The notes beneath the pieces were generated by a model. The model made no database searches. It had not been told where the DNA came from and saw only the letters and a list, made by a program, of their open reading frames with translations. 64,000 nucleotides of DNA, taken from contig VTEF01000003.1 in NCBI GenBank assembly GCA_008180335.1, forward strand, positions 475,545 through 539,544, written 5' to 3'. Below are positions 1 through 9,072 of this stretch, piece after piece. Both the position numbers and the translations under genes were made by a program. Positions within the stretch are counted from its first letter, which is position 1; each line of letters starts with the position of its first letter. Source of the stretch: Priestia megaterium (GTDB lineage Bacteria; Bacillota; Bacilli; Bacillales; Bacillaceae_H).

Positions 1-1
1 A

Positions 2-343
2 CATAGTTTAGAATTAGTTTCAATAGGTAAAACAAATAATGAAATGATTGAACTAAAACTGGTAAAAGATGCAGCTATATCTGGAAAATCACTTGAAGAA
101 ATTCCGCTGCCAGAAGATATTTTAATTACAGCAGTTATTAGAGAAGATAAGTTATTAACACCACGAGGAACTACACAAATCTTTTCTGGAGACACATTAT
201 ACGTTCTCGTATCTAAGAAAAAACGCGATAAGGTAAAAGCATTCTTTCAAAAAAAAGCAGATAAAACAACTAGTACTCATGCTAAAGAAGACAAGCAAAA
301 TCCTGATTCTTCAAGTGCAGTTAAAAATACAGATCGTTCATAA
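2..343 (+). CDS. K+/H+ antiporter C-terminal (TrkA-C/RCK_C) part, 5'-partial
   Basis: This is the last 113 codons of a gene that begins before the window; the frame is open from base 2. The part visible is a regulator-of-conductance C-terminal (TrkA-C) domain: a beta-rich stretch where a residue pair leading to 'GKSLEEIPLPEDILI' is followed by 'VIREDKLLTPRGTTQIFSGDTLYV', written here only in pieces. A charged low-complexity tail rich in Lys, Asp and Ser covers the last 35 residues. In CPA1/CPA2-type antiporters of Bacilli this domain follows about 10-12 membrane helices and senses ligand in the cytoplasm. The membrane part is not in the window, so the assignment rests on this one domain. A separate TrkA/KtrA-type channel subunit is the main alternative. 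Confidence 0.6.
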   Translation, partial: HSLELVSIGKTNNEMIELKLVKDAAISGKSLEEIPLPEDILITAVIREDKLLTPRGTTQIFSGDTLYVLVSKKKRDKVKAFFQKKADKTTSTHAKEDKQNPDSSSAVKNTDRS

Positions 344-354
344 CAGATATGTAA

Positions 355-393
355 AGAACAATCCTTAATGAGATTTAGAGGATTGTTCTTTTT
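355..393. terminator. Bidirectional intrinsic terminator
   Basis: The inverted repeat AGAACAATCCT / AGGATTGTTCT is followed by a T run on the plus strand and preceded by an A-rich stretch for the minus strand. It sits between the convergent antiporter and deacetylase genes and covers the deacetylase stop codon. Confidence 0.8.
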
Positions 394-1138
394 GTTGCAT
401 TAAATAAAGAGACTCGTAATTCGGGTGATGTTTCAGCAGTTCAGAAATTGTTACAAATTTATATCCTTTTTCTTTTAGCTCAGGCAAAATCTCCCTTAGT
501 GCCTCGATTGTCTGGGTTCGATTTCCGCCAGTATCATGGAACAGTACAATATCACCTGAACTTGCATTTTTAAGAACTTGGTTAACAATTCTTCCTACAC
601 CCGGGTTGCGCCAATCAAATGTATCTTGATGCCAAGACCAAAGCACAACCGTATACTGCTGATTTTTAGCAGCTTTAACTACTTTATCATCATAGTAGCC
701 TGTCGGCGGTCTAAACAAGTATGGTTTAATCCCGGTAATTTCCTGAATAAGTTCATCCGCTTTTTCAATCTCTTCTTCCAACCTTTTTACGTTCTCACCT
801 TGAACTTCAATATGGCTGTATGTATGATTAGCAAGTTCATGGCCTTCTCTTATTTCTCTTTTTGCTATGTTGGGAAATCGATTAACACGATCACCTACTA
901 CAAAAAAAGTTGCTTTGGCATGATATTGCTTTAATAGATCTAAAATAATAGGTGTATACGTTGGATCAGGTCCATCATCAAATGTTAATGCAATGATTTT
1001 CTCATCTGTTGTTGGAACTTCCCACACAATGTCGCCTTTTTTTTCATAATAAAAACGACTTTTCTTCGCCGCTTCTACGTGCAGATCCGTACTATGTATC
1101 CAAAGGAGACACCAAAGTAGTATGAAGATTTTTTTCAT
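365..1138 (-). CDS. Secreted polysaccharide deacetylase (CE4, NodB domain)
   Basis: A 257-residue protein with an N-terminal hydrophobic signal sequence (about residues 1-22), so it should act outside the membrane. The NodB domain carries the standard CE4 motifs: TFDDGPD at 52-58 (catalytic base and metal Asp), H-x3-H metal pair at 105-109, RPP at 143-145, a W/D-containing motif near 168-176, and LFHD at about 199-202. All catalytic residues I would look for are present. The family removes N- or O-acetyl groups from peptidoglycan or related glycans; the substrate cannot be told from sequence. The gene is monocistronic or leads a two-gene unit ending in the terminator it overlaps. A small gene (1165-1290) lies just upstream on the same strand. 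Confidence 0.88.
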   Translation of the reverse strand: MKKIFILLWCLLWIHSTDLHVEAAKKSRFYYEKKGDIVWEVPTTDEKIIALTFDDGPDPTYTPIILDLLKQYHAKATFFVVGDRVNRFPNIAKREIREGHELANHTYSHIEVQGENVKRLEEEIEKADELIQEITGIKPYLFRPPTGYYDDKVVKAAKNQQYTVVLWSWHQDTFDWRNPGVGRIVNQVLKNASSGDIVLFHDTGGNRTQTIEALREILPELKEKGYKFVTISELLKHHPNYESLYLMQQKEQSSKSH

Positions 1139-1164
1139 CTTTTCACCTCTATTTTCAAGATAAT

Positions 1165-1290
1165 TTATTTCTCTTCCTCCTTTTCAATATTATCTGCCAC
1201 AACCGCTTTTAAATCTTTCCAAAAAAGCTCCTCATTACACACGTATGAATGTTCTTGTTCTTTATTTGCATCTATGTTTTCTTTTTTCAT
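1165..1290 (-). CDS. Small uncharacterised protein, 41 aa
   Basis: A short open frame with an AAGGAGA ribosome site nine bases before ATG, ending 26 bases before the deacetylase start. The product is 41 residues, very charged (it starts MKKENIDANKEQE and ends EKEEEK) with one Cys and a central hydrophobic piece (LFWKDLKAVVADNI). There is no signal peptide or membrane segment. I do not recognise the family. The strong ribosome site and tight position in front of a same-strand gene support real translation, and co-transcription with the deacetylase is likely. Confidence 0.55.
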   Translation of the reverse strand: MKKENIDANKEQEHSYVCNEELFWKDLKAVVADNIEKEEEK

Positions 1291-1580
1291 TTATGAATGT
1301 CTCCTTACATATTTTGAATGGTTCTTTTAGCTTTTCCAAAAGTTTTAAAAAACAAGCATAAAGCAAAAACATTTTAAATGAATGTTTACATTTTATTGAG
1401 ATGGGTAAGATGTAACGGATAGTAAATATATGTATCCTATTTAACAGAACATATCAGTGCTCGCAGCTCTCTACATAAATTTAAAGCAACCATCGCATTT
1501 ATATACTGACAGAAAGCTGAAAGAAAAATTGTTTGACTTGAACTAAGCTTTTATATTTCAAAATAAAGGAGACGTATACA

Positions 1581-2648
1581 ATGTATAGAAAGTATCTTGC
1601 ATTAGCTTTACTGCTTACCTCATTCACAGTTCATTCTTCTCTCGTAACAGCAGACTTGCCTCTATCAAAATCATCACCTGGAAACGAACAAATGCCATCA
1701 ACTTCTACAACTAGTAAACAAGGGTTTACCATTGATTTATTAAATGACTATGAATTATCAGAAGAAGAGACTGGAAAAGATATTATTTTCTCTACAAAAA
1801 CTCCTTATACCTGGATGCGCATTGAAGTATTACCTGTACAGAAAAATGCAGATTCTATGCTTCTAAGCGAAACAAAACAACGATTTGAAGAACAATTCGG
1901 ACAAGCAAAACTTATATCTACTCAACCTCCTAACTTAAAAACACCCGTTATCGCTGGGTACGAAACCCATACTAAAACAGAAAAAGTCACCACTTACCTC
2001 ATGCGCCAAACAAATCAACATCTCATTTTAAAAGTAACAATGATCACAGCTATCGACTCTCAAGATCAAGCGCAATTGATATCTATGATTAACAGTATTC
2101 ATATGAATGGATCAATAAGTCCGTCAATCAAAGACAATGGTACTAGCAAAGAAACGATTGAACAAAATCAAAAAATGAGACTTCCAGAACAAAAGTTTAC
2201 TTATCAAAACGAAGGTGTAACAGAAGAAAAGATGGGCTTTCTTCAAACAAGCAAAAATCAAAACTATACGTTATATGTTTTAGAAGGATACGAATTTACT
2301 GAAGAAGAACCTCGAAAAGATGTCATTTACTATAAAGATAATGATCAGCTATGGATGCGGATTGAAATACTGCCTAAGGATACGAAGTGGCCCGAGTTAA
2401 AATCACAAACAAAAGAAATGCTAAAAGCAGGTTTTAATACAGTATCCGAAGCAGATAGCAGTACTCTTAGCAGCAAGCTAAATATTGATGCTTCATTTAT
2501 AGCGAGTAACAATAAAATGAAAGGGCAATCCCTTTTAATTAAAGCAATTGAAAACCGGCCTGCTATGCGCTTAACGATTTTCACACCAAAAGAAACTGAA
2601 GGCTTGGATGCCTTTCTAGAAATGGCGAATACGATTGAAACTCTTTGA
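1581..2648 (+). CDS. Secreted protein with two copies of one unknown domain
   Basis: A 355-residue protein with a Sec signal peptide (charged MYRK, hydrophobic run to about residue 23) and AAGGAGA before the ATG. After a Ser/Thr-rich linker it contains two homologous modules, roughly 48-175 and 228-354. Each begins with a 'Y-E-[LF]-[ST]-E-E-E' turn and a WMRIE[VI]LP strand (78-85 and 258-265), and ends with a hydrophobic helix resembling 'MINSIHM' / 'MANTIETL'. I do not recognise the domain and no catalytic motif is evident. The duplication and secretion suggest a wall- or medium-located binding protein. It stands alone between terminators. Confidence 0.7.
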   Translation: MYRKYLALALLLTSFTVHSSLVTADLPLSKSSPGNEQMPSTSTTSKQGFTIDLLNDYELSEEETGKDIIFSTKTPYTWMRIEVLPVQKNADSMLLSETKQRFEEQFGQAKLISTQPPNLKTPVIAGYETHTKTEKVTTYLMRQTNQHLILKVTMITAIDSQDQAQLISMINSIHMNGSISPSIKDNGTSKETIEQNQKMRLPEQKFTYQNEGVTEEKMGFLQTSKNQNYTLYVLEGYEFTEEEPRKDVIYYKDNDQLWMRIEILPKDTKWPELKSQTKEMLKAGFNTVSEADSSTLSSKLNIDASFIASNNKMKGQSLLIKAIENRPAMRLTIFTPKETEGLDAFLEMANTIETL

Positions 2649-2681
2649 GAAGTCTTTAGCTGCAATTTGCGAACAAAAAAA

Positions 2682-2716
2682 TGATGACTGCTAATTAAAG
2701 CAGTCATCACTTTTTT
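2682..2716. terminator. Bidirectional intrinsic terminator
   Basis: TGATGACTGC / GCAGTCATCA stem with an 8-base loop, T run on the plus strand and an A tract on the other side; it separates the convergent secreted-protein gene and yaaN. Confidence 0.85.
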
Positions 2717-3860
2717 ATTTTAAATCAAGCAACTTTGTTTTTAAATCTTGCTCCATTTGGTATAACTCTGATTCGGCTTCTGTTCGTTTTGTACGACCTT
2801 CTTCTTGGATTTTTAGTACTTCTTCTAACGTTGTGATTAAATCAGACTGTGTTTTTTTCAACGTCTCAATGTTTACAATACCTTCTTCATTCTCTCTAGC
2901 AACTTCAATTGTGTTCTGCTTTAACATCTCAGAGTTGCGAGTCAGTAAGTCATTGGTTGTTTTGGATACTTGTTTCTGCGCTTCCATTGCATTTTTTTGA
3001 CGCAGTAATGTTGTAGCAATGACAACTTGGTTTTTCCAAAGTGGGATAGCTGTTAAAATAGAGCTTTGAATTTTCTCAACAAGCGTCTGATTCACTTCTT
3101 GAATTAATCGGATTTGCGGTGCACTTTGAATTGCAATTTGACGGCTTAGTTTCAAATCATGTACACGCTTCTCAAGGCGGTTAATAAATTGATTTAGGTC
3201 ATTAACTTCTTGAGCCATTAAATAATCGTTCTTCAAGGACGCTTCTTGCTGCAGTGCTGGCAATGTTTCTTCCTGAAGTGAAACCAACCGATATTCAGCT
3301 GCTGCGATATAAACATTTAATGCATCGTAGAATTGTTTATTTTTATCATATAAACTATCAAGCATAGTGATATCTCGGTATAGCATCTGCTTTGAACGTT
3401 CAAGCTTATCTGCAATTTTATCAATTTCAACGTTAATGCTTTGATACTTTGTCAACAAACTTTGAATTGGTTTTGAAAGCCCTGAGAATAATCTTCCAAT
3501 GACTCCTTTTTTCTTCGTTGTAAAATCATCCGGGTTAACTTGACGGATTTTTCCCATTAACTCTGCAATAACATCTCCAACTGGACCTGTGTCTTTTGTT
3601 TGAACATGTTGCAGCACTGATTGAGAAAACTGGGATAATTCAGACTGAGCTGCTACTCCATACTGTAAAATAGCTTGTTGATTTTTGTAATCAATTTGCT
3701 GCGCAATTTTTTGGGCTTTTTCTTGATATTTAGGAGTAAGGTTATCATAAGTACTTCTTTTCACCGGCGTTTGTGCTGTTGATTGCTGCACGACTGGCGA
3801 AGCAAACGGATCACTTAACAGTTCATCTAACGAGTGATTTTTTTCATATTCTTTCATCAT
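2715..3860 (-). CDS. yaaN: TelA/YaaN family protein (toxic anion resistance family)
   Basis: A 381-residue cytoplasmic, mostly helical protein with long coiled-coil stretches (about 170-260 and 290-380), typical in length and composition of the TelA family (KlaA/TelA, B. subtilis YaaN and YceH). Family members are linked to resistance to tellurite, bacteriocins and cell-envelope stress, but their biochemistry is not established. It lies directly downstream of xpaC with an 18-base gap, the same xpaC-yaaN pair known in B. subtilis, so the two are probably co-transcribed from above 4514. The first ATG has AAAGGA nine bases upstream. Confidence 0.85.
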   Translation of the reverse strand: MMKEYEKNHSLDELLSDPFASPVVQQSTAQTPVKRSTYDNLTPKYQEKAQKIAQQIDYKNQQAILQYGVAAQSELSQFSQSVLQHVQTKDTGPVGDVIAELMGKIRQVNPDDFTTKKKGVIGRLFSGLSKPIQSLLTKYQSINVEIDKIADKLERSKQMLYRDITMLDSLYDKNKQFYDALNVYIAAAEYRLVSLQEETLPALQQEASLKNDYLMAQEVNDLNQFINRLEKRVHDLKLSRQIAIQSAPQIRLIQEVNQTLVEKIQSSILTAIPLWKNQVVIATTLLRQKNAMEAQKQVSKTTNDLLTRNSEMLKQNTIEVARENEEGIVNIETLKKTQSDLITTLEEVLKIQEEGRTKRTEAESELYQMEQDLKTKLLDLK

Positions 3861-3878
3861 AAGATCCCATCCTTTACC

Positions 3879-4514
3879 TTACTTAGTACGGTTTACAGGC
3901 ACGTACTCCTGTTCTTGAAAATGTTGTTTTAATACTTTCATTTCAACATCAAGATTTAATAAGTCTTCAGAAAGAGCAGTCGTTAATAACTGATCATATT
4001 TATTAGACATATCATGAAGCAATCTCTCCGCCTCATGTAAACTTTCTTTTATTTCAATATCTTTTATAGGCTTTGACAACAGGAATATATACTTTTCAAC
4101 AACCGTAACTGTCGCTTGCAAATAGTTTGTGAAAAAAGGTTGTAAATCTTTATATCGAGCTGGTTCTTTTTCCACCATTTCAATCATGCTTTTTCCTACT
4201 TTATAAAGTTTTGAAATCTTTGTCCACATATGAATAGAACGAACTTTAAAGCGATAGTTTCCAATCAGCTTTAACTGTTTGCGTGCCTCTTTAACCTGAT
4301 GACGCACATAAGCAAGCTCTTCTCGATATGGATTGCGATAATGAGCGTGAGCGCTTTTTACAATGAAAAATAAACTTGCTGCTCCTGCTGCTCCCATACT
4401 CATCCCGAATGCTTCAAGCAAACTTGTATTAAAGCCAAAATAGCTGATTGGCAGCGTCAGTGTACCAATCATCCACACAATCATTACGCGTTTTAGTATC
4501 CGAACGACTTTCAT
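3879..4514 (-). CDS. xpaC: XpaC, membrane protein of the xpaC-yaaN pair
   Basis: A 211-residue protein with two hydrophobic segments near the N terminus (about 12-30 and 35-52, the second Gly/Ala-rich) followed by a helical cytoplasmic region. Length, topology and linkage to a TelA-family gene match XpaC, named for hydrolysis of 5-bromo-4-chloroindolyl phosphate. That activity is probably indirect and the true function is unknown. I place the start at the ATG at 4514 because AAGGAG lies eight bases before it; a GTG three codons earlier overlaps the ribosome site. A TATAAT hexamer sits about 75 bases upstream on this strand. Confidence 0.82.
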   Translation of the reverse strand: MKVVRILKRVMIVWMIGTLTLPISYFGFNTSLLEAFGMSMGAAGAASLFFIVKSAHAHYRNPYREELAYVRHQVKEARKQLKLIGNYRFKVRSIHMWTKISKLYKVGKSMIEMVEKEPARYKDLQPFFTNYLQATVTVVEKYIFLLSKPIKDIEIKESLHEAERLLHDMSNKYDQLLTTALSEDLLNLDVEMKVLKQHFQEQEYVPVNRTK

Positions 4515-4719
4515 CGTTTTCACTCCTTATGATTATCATTTGCATTGATAGTTTACTTTCCTTAAATACCGAACATTAGCTTGGACATATTATACCATTT
4601 TACAATTATTTCTGAAACGATTAGCATTATACATTATATACGGCTTACTCTTTAAAAAAGTTTCAAAAACAAAGGAGATTGTACAATATATCAATAAACC
4701 AACATGTATAGAAAATAAA

Positions 4720-4752
4720 AAACGCAAGCAACATAACCGTTGCTTGCGTTTT
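4720..4752. terminator. Intrinsic terminator of ltaS
   Basis: Stem ACGCAAGCAA / TTGCTTGCGT with a short loop and T tracts on both sides, directly after the ltaS stop codon on the minus strand. Confidence 0.85.
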
Positions 4753-4754
4753 TT

Positions 4755-6689
4755 TTATTCTTCTCGCTTATTATAATCATAGTTTGAGCGATCAACTGGT
4801 TTAAATCCTTCTGGTGTATGGAAACGTAATAAATCTCCATACACAAGTTTATCAGACAACTCCAGTTTCTGTTTAACTAAATCGTCATACTTATCGTATT
4901 GCTTAGCCTCTTCTGCAGACAATTGTTCCCCTGTTTTATTGTCAAATATCTTTTGGTCAACTTTTGTAATCTCAGGTGTTACAAAATCGCCATTTCGGAA
5001 TGGAACAATTTGCTGATGCTCTTTTGATAATAAATCCGTACCAAAGTCAATATAGTCTTTTGTATCAATACCTAGTAAATGCATAACTGTTGGACGAATA
5101 TCTACTTGACCACCGTACGTATGATTTACTCCGCCTTCTAAACCTGGGGCATGAATAAATAATGGTATACGTTGTAATTGAGCTTGTTCAAATTCATTAA
5201 TTGGTTTACCCATTACTTCAGACATCGCACGTTTGTGGTTTTCAGAAATCCCATAATGGTCACCGTACATAACAATCATTGTGTTATCGTATAAACCAGA
5301 AGCTTTTAAATCTTCAAAGAACTGCTTTAACGACTCATCTAAATAACGAGCTGTTTGGAAGTATTGATCAACTGATTTATCTCCTGTTGTATGAGGTTCA
5401 ATTGTTTGGTCTTCCTCATCTAAAGGATAAGGGAAGTGATTTGTTAACGTAAGAAACTTTGCACTAAAAGGCTGCTTTAAATCTTTTAAATATGGCATTG
5501 ATTCCTTAAAGAAAGGTTTATCTTCTAAACCATAGTTTAACGTATTTTCTTCTGACATATTGTAATATGCTGAATCAAAGAACTTATCAACACCAAATGA
5601 TTTATACATTTCATCACGATTCCAGAACGTTTTTCCATTGCCGTGGAATACAGCATTTGTATAATCGTTTTGGCCTAAAATAGCTGAACCAGCTTGATAT
5701 GTGTTATTTGCTTTTGTTGTAAACACAGAGCCTTGTGGCAATGGGAACAATGAGTTTTCTACCATGAATTCTGCATCTGATGTTTTACCTTGCCCGGTCT
5801 GATGGAACACATTATCAAAATACATTGTGTTTTGATCTTTTGTTAATGAGTTTAAAAATGGCGTTACTTCTTCACCGTGTAACTCATAACCCATCATAAA
5901 TGTTTGTAATGATTCTAATGAAATATAGATTAGATTCATGTCTTTTGCTTTGCCAAAATACTTTTCATTTGGCTCAGCATAAGTTGCTTTTGCATAGTTT
6001 TGAATTTCGGTTACATCACTACTATCAGCTAAAGCTCTTTGTGCTGATGATTTAGAGCTTTGAATAATATCATAAACTGTGTAGTTATATGCACCTAAAT
6101 ATTTAACTAGATAGTTACGGTCAAACGTTCTTGTTAATAATTGTGGACGATCCATTTCTGCTAAGGCAATGTTTGCACTTAAAAACAGGATTCCAGATAA
6201 AAATACACTTGTTACAGTACGTCGACTGATTGTAATCGGTAACTCCATCTTTTTCCACATTACTAATGCTAATAAGATGAAAAAGTCCATAAAATATAAA
6301 ATATCTGTTGGCTGAATTAAAGCCATTGCACTTCCACCTAATTGACCAAAGTTATTTGATTGAGTCAATACAGGAACAGTAATAAAATCATTAAAGAATC
6401 GATAATATACTACGTTTGCGTACAAAATGAATGACAATAAGAAGTTTATTCCCAGCAACGCTCGTACCTTTCCTCTGCCCTTAAATAGTAATGCAAAGGC
6501 GAAGAAGAAGATTGCTGATCCAACAGGATTTATAAATAATAAAAACTTTTGAATGAAATTTTCTAAACCTAAATTAAATTCGACTTGATAAACAGCATAT
6601 GTTTTAATCCAAAATAAGAGCACTGCGATTAAAAATAGTGGCAGTTGCTTTACAAAAATATTTTTTCCGCTTGTTATGAGCTGTTTCAT
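4755..6689 (-). CDS. ltaS: Lipoteichoic acid synthase LtaS
   Basis: A 644-residue polytopic enzyme that polymerises glycerol phosphate from phosphatidylglycerol onto a glycolipid anchor at the outer face of the membrane. Five N-terminal membrane helices (about 15-175) are followed by an extracellular sulfatase-fold domain. Visible catalytic residues are the Glu in ISLES (about 259), the nucleophile Thr in GQGKTSD (about 303) and the metal-binding MYGDHYG motif. An ALA-D sequence near 219-222 matches the type I signal-peptidase site that releases the domain in S. aureus LtaS. The ATG at 6689 is preferred over an upstream GTG because GAGGTGG lies five bases before it. Single gene with its own terminator. 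Confidence 0.95.
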   Translation of the reverse strand: MKQLITSGKNIFVKQLPLFLIAVLLFWIKTYAVYQVEFNLGLENFIQKFLLFINPVGSAIFFFAFALLFKGRGKVRALLGINFLLSFILYANVVYYRFFNDFITVPVLTQSNNFGQLGGSAMALIQPTDILYFMDFFILLALVMWKKMELPITISRRTVTSVFLSGILFLSANIALAEMDRPQLLTRTFDRNYLVKYLGAYNYTVYDIIQSSKSSAQRALADSSDVTEIQNYAKATYAEPNEKYFGKAKDMNLIYISLESLQTFMMGYELHGEEVTPFLNSLTKDQNTMYFDNVFHQTGQGKTSDAEFMVENSLFPLPQGSVFTTKANNTYQAGSAILGQNDYTNAVFHGNGKTFWNRDEMYKSFGVDKFFDSAYYNMSEENTLNYGLEDKPFFKESMPYLKDLKQPFSAKFLTLTNHFPYPLDEEDQTIEPHTTGDKSVDQYFQTARYLDESLKQFFEDLKASGLYDNTMIVMYGDHYGISENHKRAMSEVMGKPINEFEQAQLQRIPLFIHAPGLEGGVNHTYGGQVDIRPTVMHLLGIDTKDYIDFGTDLLSKEHQQIVPFRNGDFVTPEITKVDQKIFDNKTGEQLSAEEAKQYDKYDDLVKQKLELSDKLVYGDLLRFHTPEGFKPVDRSNYDYNKREE

Positions 6690-7416
6690 AATTCCCACCT
6701 CTATCTCTATTGAAATTTAAGCTCATTTTTATTTTTTAGAACTAAAAATGTAAAAAGAAATCTCCCTTACAAAAAATGTAAGAGAGCTAAACTGTTCTTT
6801 CACATTTTAACTCTTTAAAAAAAATTGTCAACAGTCTTGACGTATATTTTTTTTAAAACGTGAGAAAATAACTACTTTATATGGATGATTAACCTGTGTG
6901 TTATATAGCTTGTTCACATTGATCTCTTACTTTCCACCCTCAATCATAAAATTCTTAGTTTATTTTACGTTAATGCCTCTTTACATACACTATTAATTTA
7001 TTTGTACGTACACGTAAGCTAATGGAATTAATCAAAATATTTAATCTATTTTTAATAGCTAGCATTAGTTTACTTATCTCTTATATAATAAGTGTTCCTT
7101 TGGTTTAAGCTAACAATACACAAAACAGACACCCTTTTTGCTAATATTACTATTTGCATTGAAGCTTATTGCTTACAGCAAAGAATTTCACTTTCGCCAT
7201 TTTTTGTTTATAATAAAATTACTTCATACTAAGAAAAGTTTCAATAATCATACACTTCCTTGAAGTTACAATAATGAGTTCAGTTACTGCTCTTTTACTA
7301 TAAATGTATAGGTTATTCTTAACAGCTGATTTATTCTATTGCTCTTATCTATATTAATAAAGTTGCTATCTACTTTATTAAAGGAACATCAATACTTTTA
7401 CTAAATAGGAGGAAAA
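6690..7416. other. AT-rich intergenic region (727 bp)
   Basis: Divergent spacer between ltaS and the membrane protein at 7417. It is very AT-rich and must hold both promoters. I find no convincing open frame, RNA gene or hairpin with a T tract in it. Confidence 0.6.
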
Positions 7417-7875
7417 ATGAGAGAAGTTATTAGCACAACTGTAGAGATTATTAATGTTATTCATGACATGTTAATTCAAATCTTTAATCGTTTAAATTTT
7501 TCACTAACGGATAAAGAGCTGCATTTTTGGATTATTGGCATCATTGGAATTTTTACTTTCATTAGTGTGTACACCTTTTTTAAATTGCTCTCTAAATGGA
7601 AATTTAGCATTACAACTATCTCGTTCATATATACACTGACAGTTATGGTTGTATTAGTTTTCGCAATTGAAATTCAACAAGGAATTACTAGTAGAGGGCA
7701 TATGGAATTTGATGATGCTGTAGCAGGGTTATGGGGTTTCATTGTTTTCTTTGCAATTTACATTGCATTTGCTGGTTTCTTTCTACTAGCAAAGCATCTA
7801 CTATTTTCTACAAAATCGACAAAAGCAGATCATCAGCCTTCTACTTCTACCCGAAGTGAACGTCATTTTAACTAA
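7417..7875 (+). CDS. Unknown membrane protein, 152 aa
   Basis: A 152-residue protein with three clear hydrophobic helices (about 36-58, 67-87 and 103-128), a short amphipathic N-terminal helix and a polar, Ser/Thr-rich C-terminal tail. AGGAGG lies six bases before the ATG. I do not recognise a family and see no catalytic or metal motif. It is a single gene, followed by its own terminator at 7879-7914. Confidence 0.7.
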   Translation: MREVISTTVEIINVIHDMLIQIFNRLNFSLTDKELHFWIIGIIGIFTFISVYTFFKLLSKWKFSITTISFIYTLTVMVVLVFAIEIQQGITSRGHMEFDDAVAGLWGFIVFFAIYIAFAGFFLLAKHLLFSTKSTKADHQPSTSTRSERHFN

Positions 7876-7878
7876 AAA

Positions 7879-7914
7879 AGGGACATGCTTGCTATAAAGC
7901 TGGCTGTCCCTTTT
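7879..7914 (+). terminator. Intrinsic terminator
   Basis: AAAAAGGGACA ... TGTCCCTTTT hairpin with an imperfect interior, just after the membrane-protein stop codon. The rest of the gap to 8196 shows no supported gene. Confidence 0.65.
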
Positions 7915-8196
7915 ACTTCTCTAAATAATGATAACGCCTGCAGCTACCTCAAACAAGATCTAGCTAATACTTGCTTCTTTCGCTCACCTGCATCAATCAT
8001 TTCCCCTTCTATTTGACTTTCCGACCAAACAGTATCTGCACAAAAATTACAGCTGAAAAACATATATACTGGAAACAAAAGCAAGCTGCTTTTTAAAAGA
8101 GACCAACTTTATAAAAAAACTGTGATCAGCTGGACTCTTAGTTCCTATTGAAATGGGATACATAAAAGAATTGTAATAAGCGATAGTGTGAACCTC

Positions 8197-8955
8197 TTAA
8201 AAGTTCATTCGTGACTGTCCACCATCTACATTAATACTTGCTCCAACAATCCAAGATGCTTTTTTGGATGCTAAAAATACAACTGCATTCGCTACTTCTT
8301 CTACTGTTCCGAAACGCCCTGCTGGGATTTGTTCTTTGACAAATCGATTAATCTGTTCTGGATTTTCTTCTAAACGCTTTTGCCAATTGCCAGTCTCATG
8401 CAAAATACTTCCCGGAGCAATGCTATTTACACGTACACCATATGGAATCATTTCATCAGCAAAAGACTTTGTAAAACTGATTAATGCTGCCTTGGCATTG
8501 TTATATGTAACTTTTCCTCCACTTTCTCGTCCAAAAATAGAGGTAATATTTACGATTGCTCCCTTTCCCTGTTCTTTCATGTATTGACCAGCTAATTGAC
8601 TTAAATGTACAGCTGAGAAGTAGTTAAGCTCCATAGCTTGATGAAAAAGAGATAATTCAGTTTCAAGTGTTTTCCCGCCGTTACTTCCACCAGCATTATT
8701 AACTAGAATGTCAATCTGGCCAAATTGACTTATGAATTCATCGATTAACCTTACACGCTCGTGTTCGTTTGTCACATCGATTGAATAAGTATGTAACTGC
8801 GGCAGTTCATTTTTTATTGACTGCATTGTCTCCTTATTTCTTGCTGCTATCCCAACATTGGCACCTTCTTGAAGAAATAGAGAAGCAATCGCTTTGCCGA
8901 TTCCTTTGGAACCGCCTGTTATTAAGATATTTTTACCCCTAAGTTCTAAATCCAT
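8197..8955 (-). CDS. Short-chain dehydrogenase/reductase (SDR)
   Basis: A 252-residue classical SDR. TGGSKGIG (13-20) is the dinucleotide-binding glycine motif, NNAGG (86-90) the structural motif, and Ser139, Tyr151 and Lys155 (in YNNAK) the catalytic residues. The C-terminal part has the usual PG and VDGG elements. The substrate is unknown, so only NAD(P)-dependent alcohol/ketone oxidoreduction can be claimed. The start is the ATG at 8955 since AAGGAGG lies seven bases before it; an upstream in-frame ATG would put the ribosome site inside the gene. It is divergent from the MATE gene. Confidence 0.88.
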   Translation of the reverse strand: MDLELRGKNILITGGSKGIGKAIASLFLQEGANVGIAARNKETMQSIKNELPQLHTYSIDVTNEHERVRLIDEFISQFGQIDILVNNAGGSNGGKTLETELSLFHQAMELNYFSAVHLSQLAGQYMKEQGKGAIVNITSIFGRESGGKVTYNNAKAALISFTKSFADEMIPYGVRVNSIAPGSILHETGNWQKRLEENPEQINRFVKEQIPAGRFGTVEEVANAVVFLASKKASWIVGASINVDGGQSRMNF

Positions 8956-9009
8956 TTTATCTACCTCCTTAAAATTCAATAGTAATATATGATTTACTCT
9001 TTAGCAAAA

Positions 9010-9037
9010 ACAAGCTATTGCATGATATAATGCTTGT
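9010..9037. promoter_or_regulatory. Inverted repeat over the MATE gene -10 box
   Basis: ACAAGC and GCTTGT arms flank a TATAAT hexamer (9026-9031) in the divergent SDR/MATE promoter region. The position over the -10 box would suit a repressor operator; no regulator is identified. Confidence 0.35.
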
Positions 9038-9072
9038 TGGTATGAACTGTGTTTAAGATAGGAGTACAGCAA

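Noticed and set aside
7944..8063. 39-codon minus-strand frame starting MFFSCNFCADTVW
   Set aside because: The composition looks protein-like and has a CxxC, but there is no ribosome site; it could be a remnant, with evidence too weak to list.
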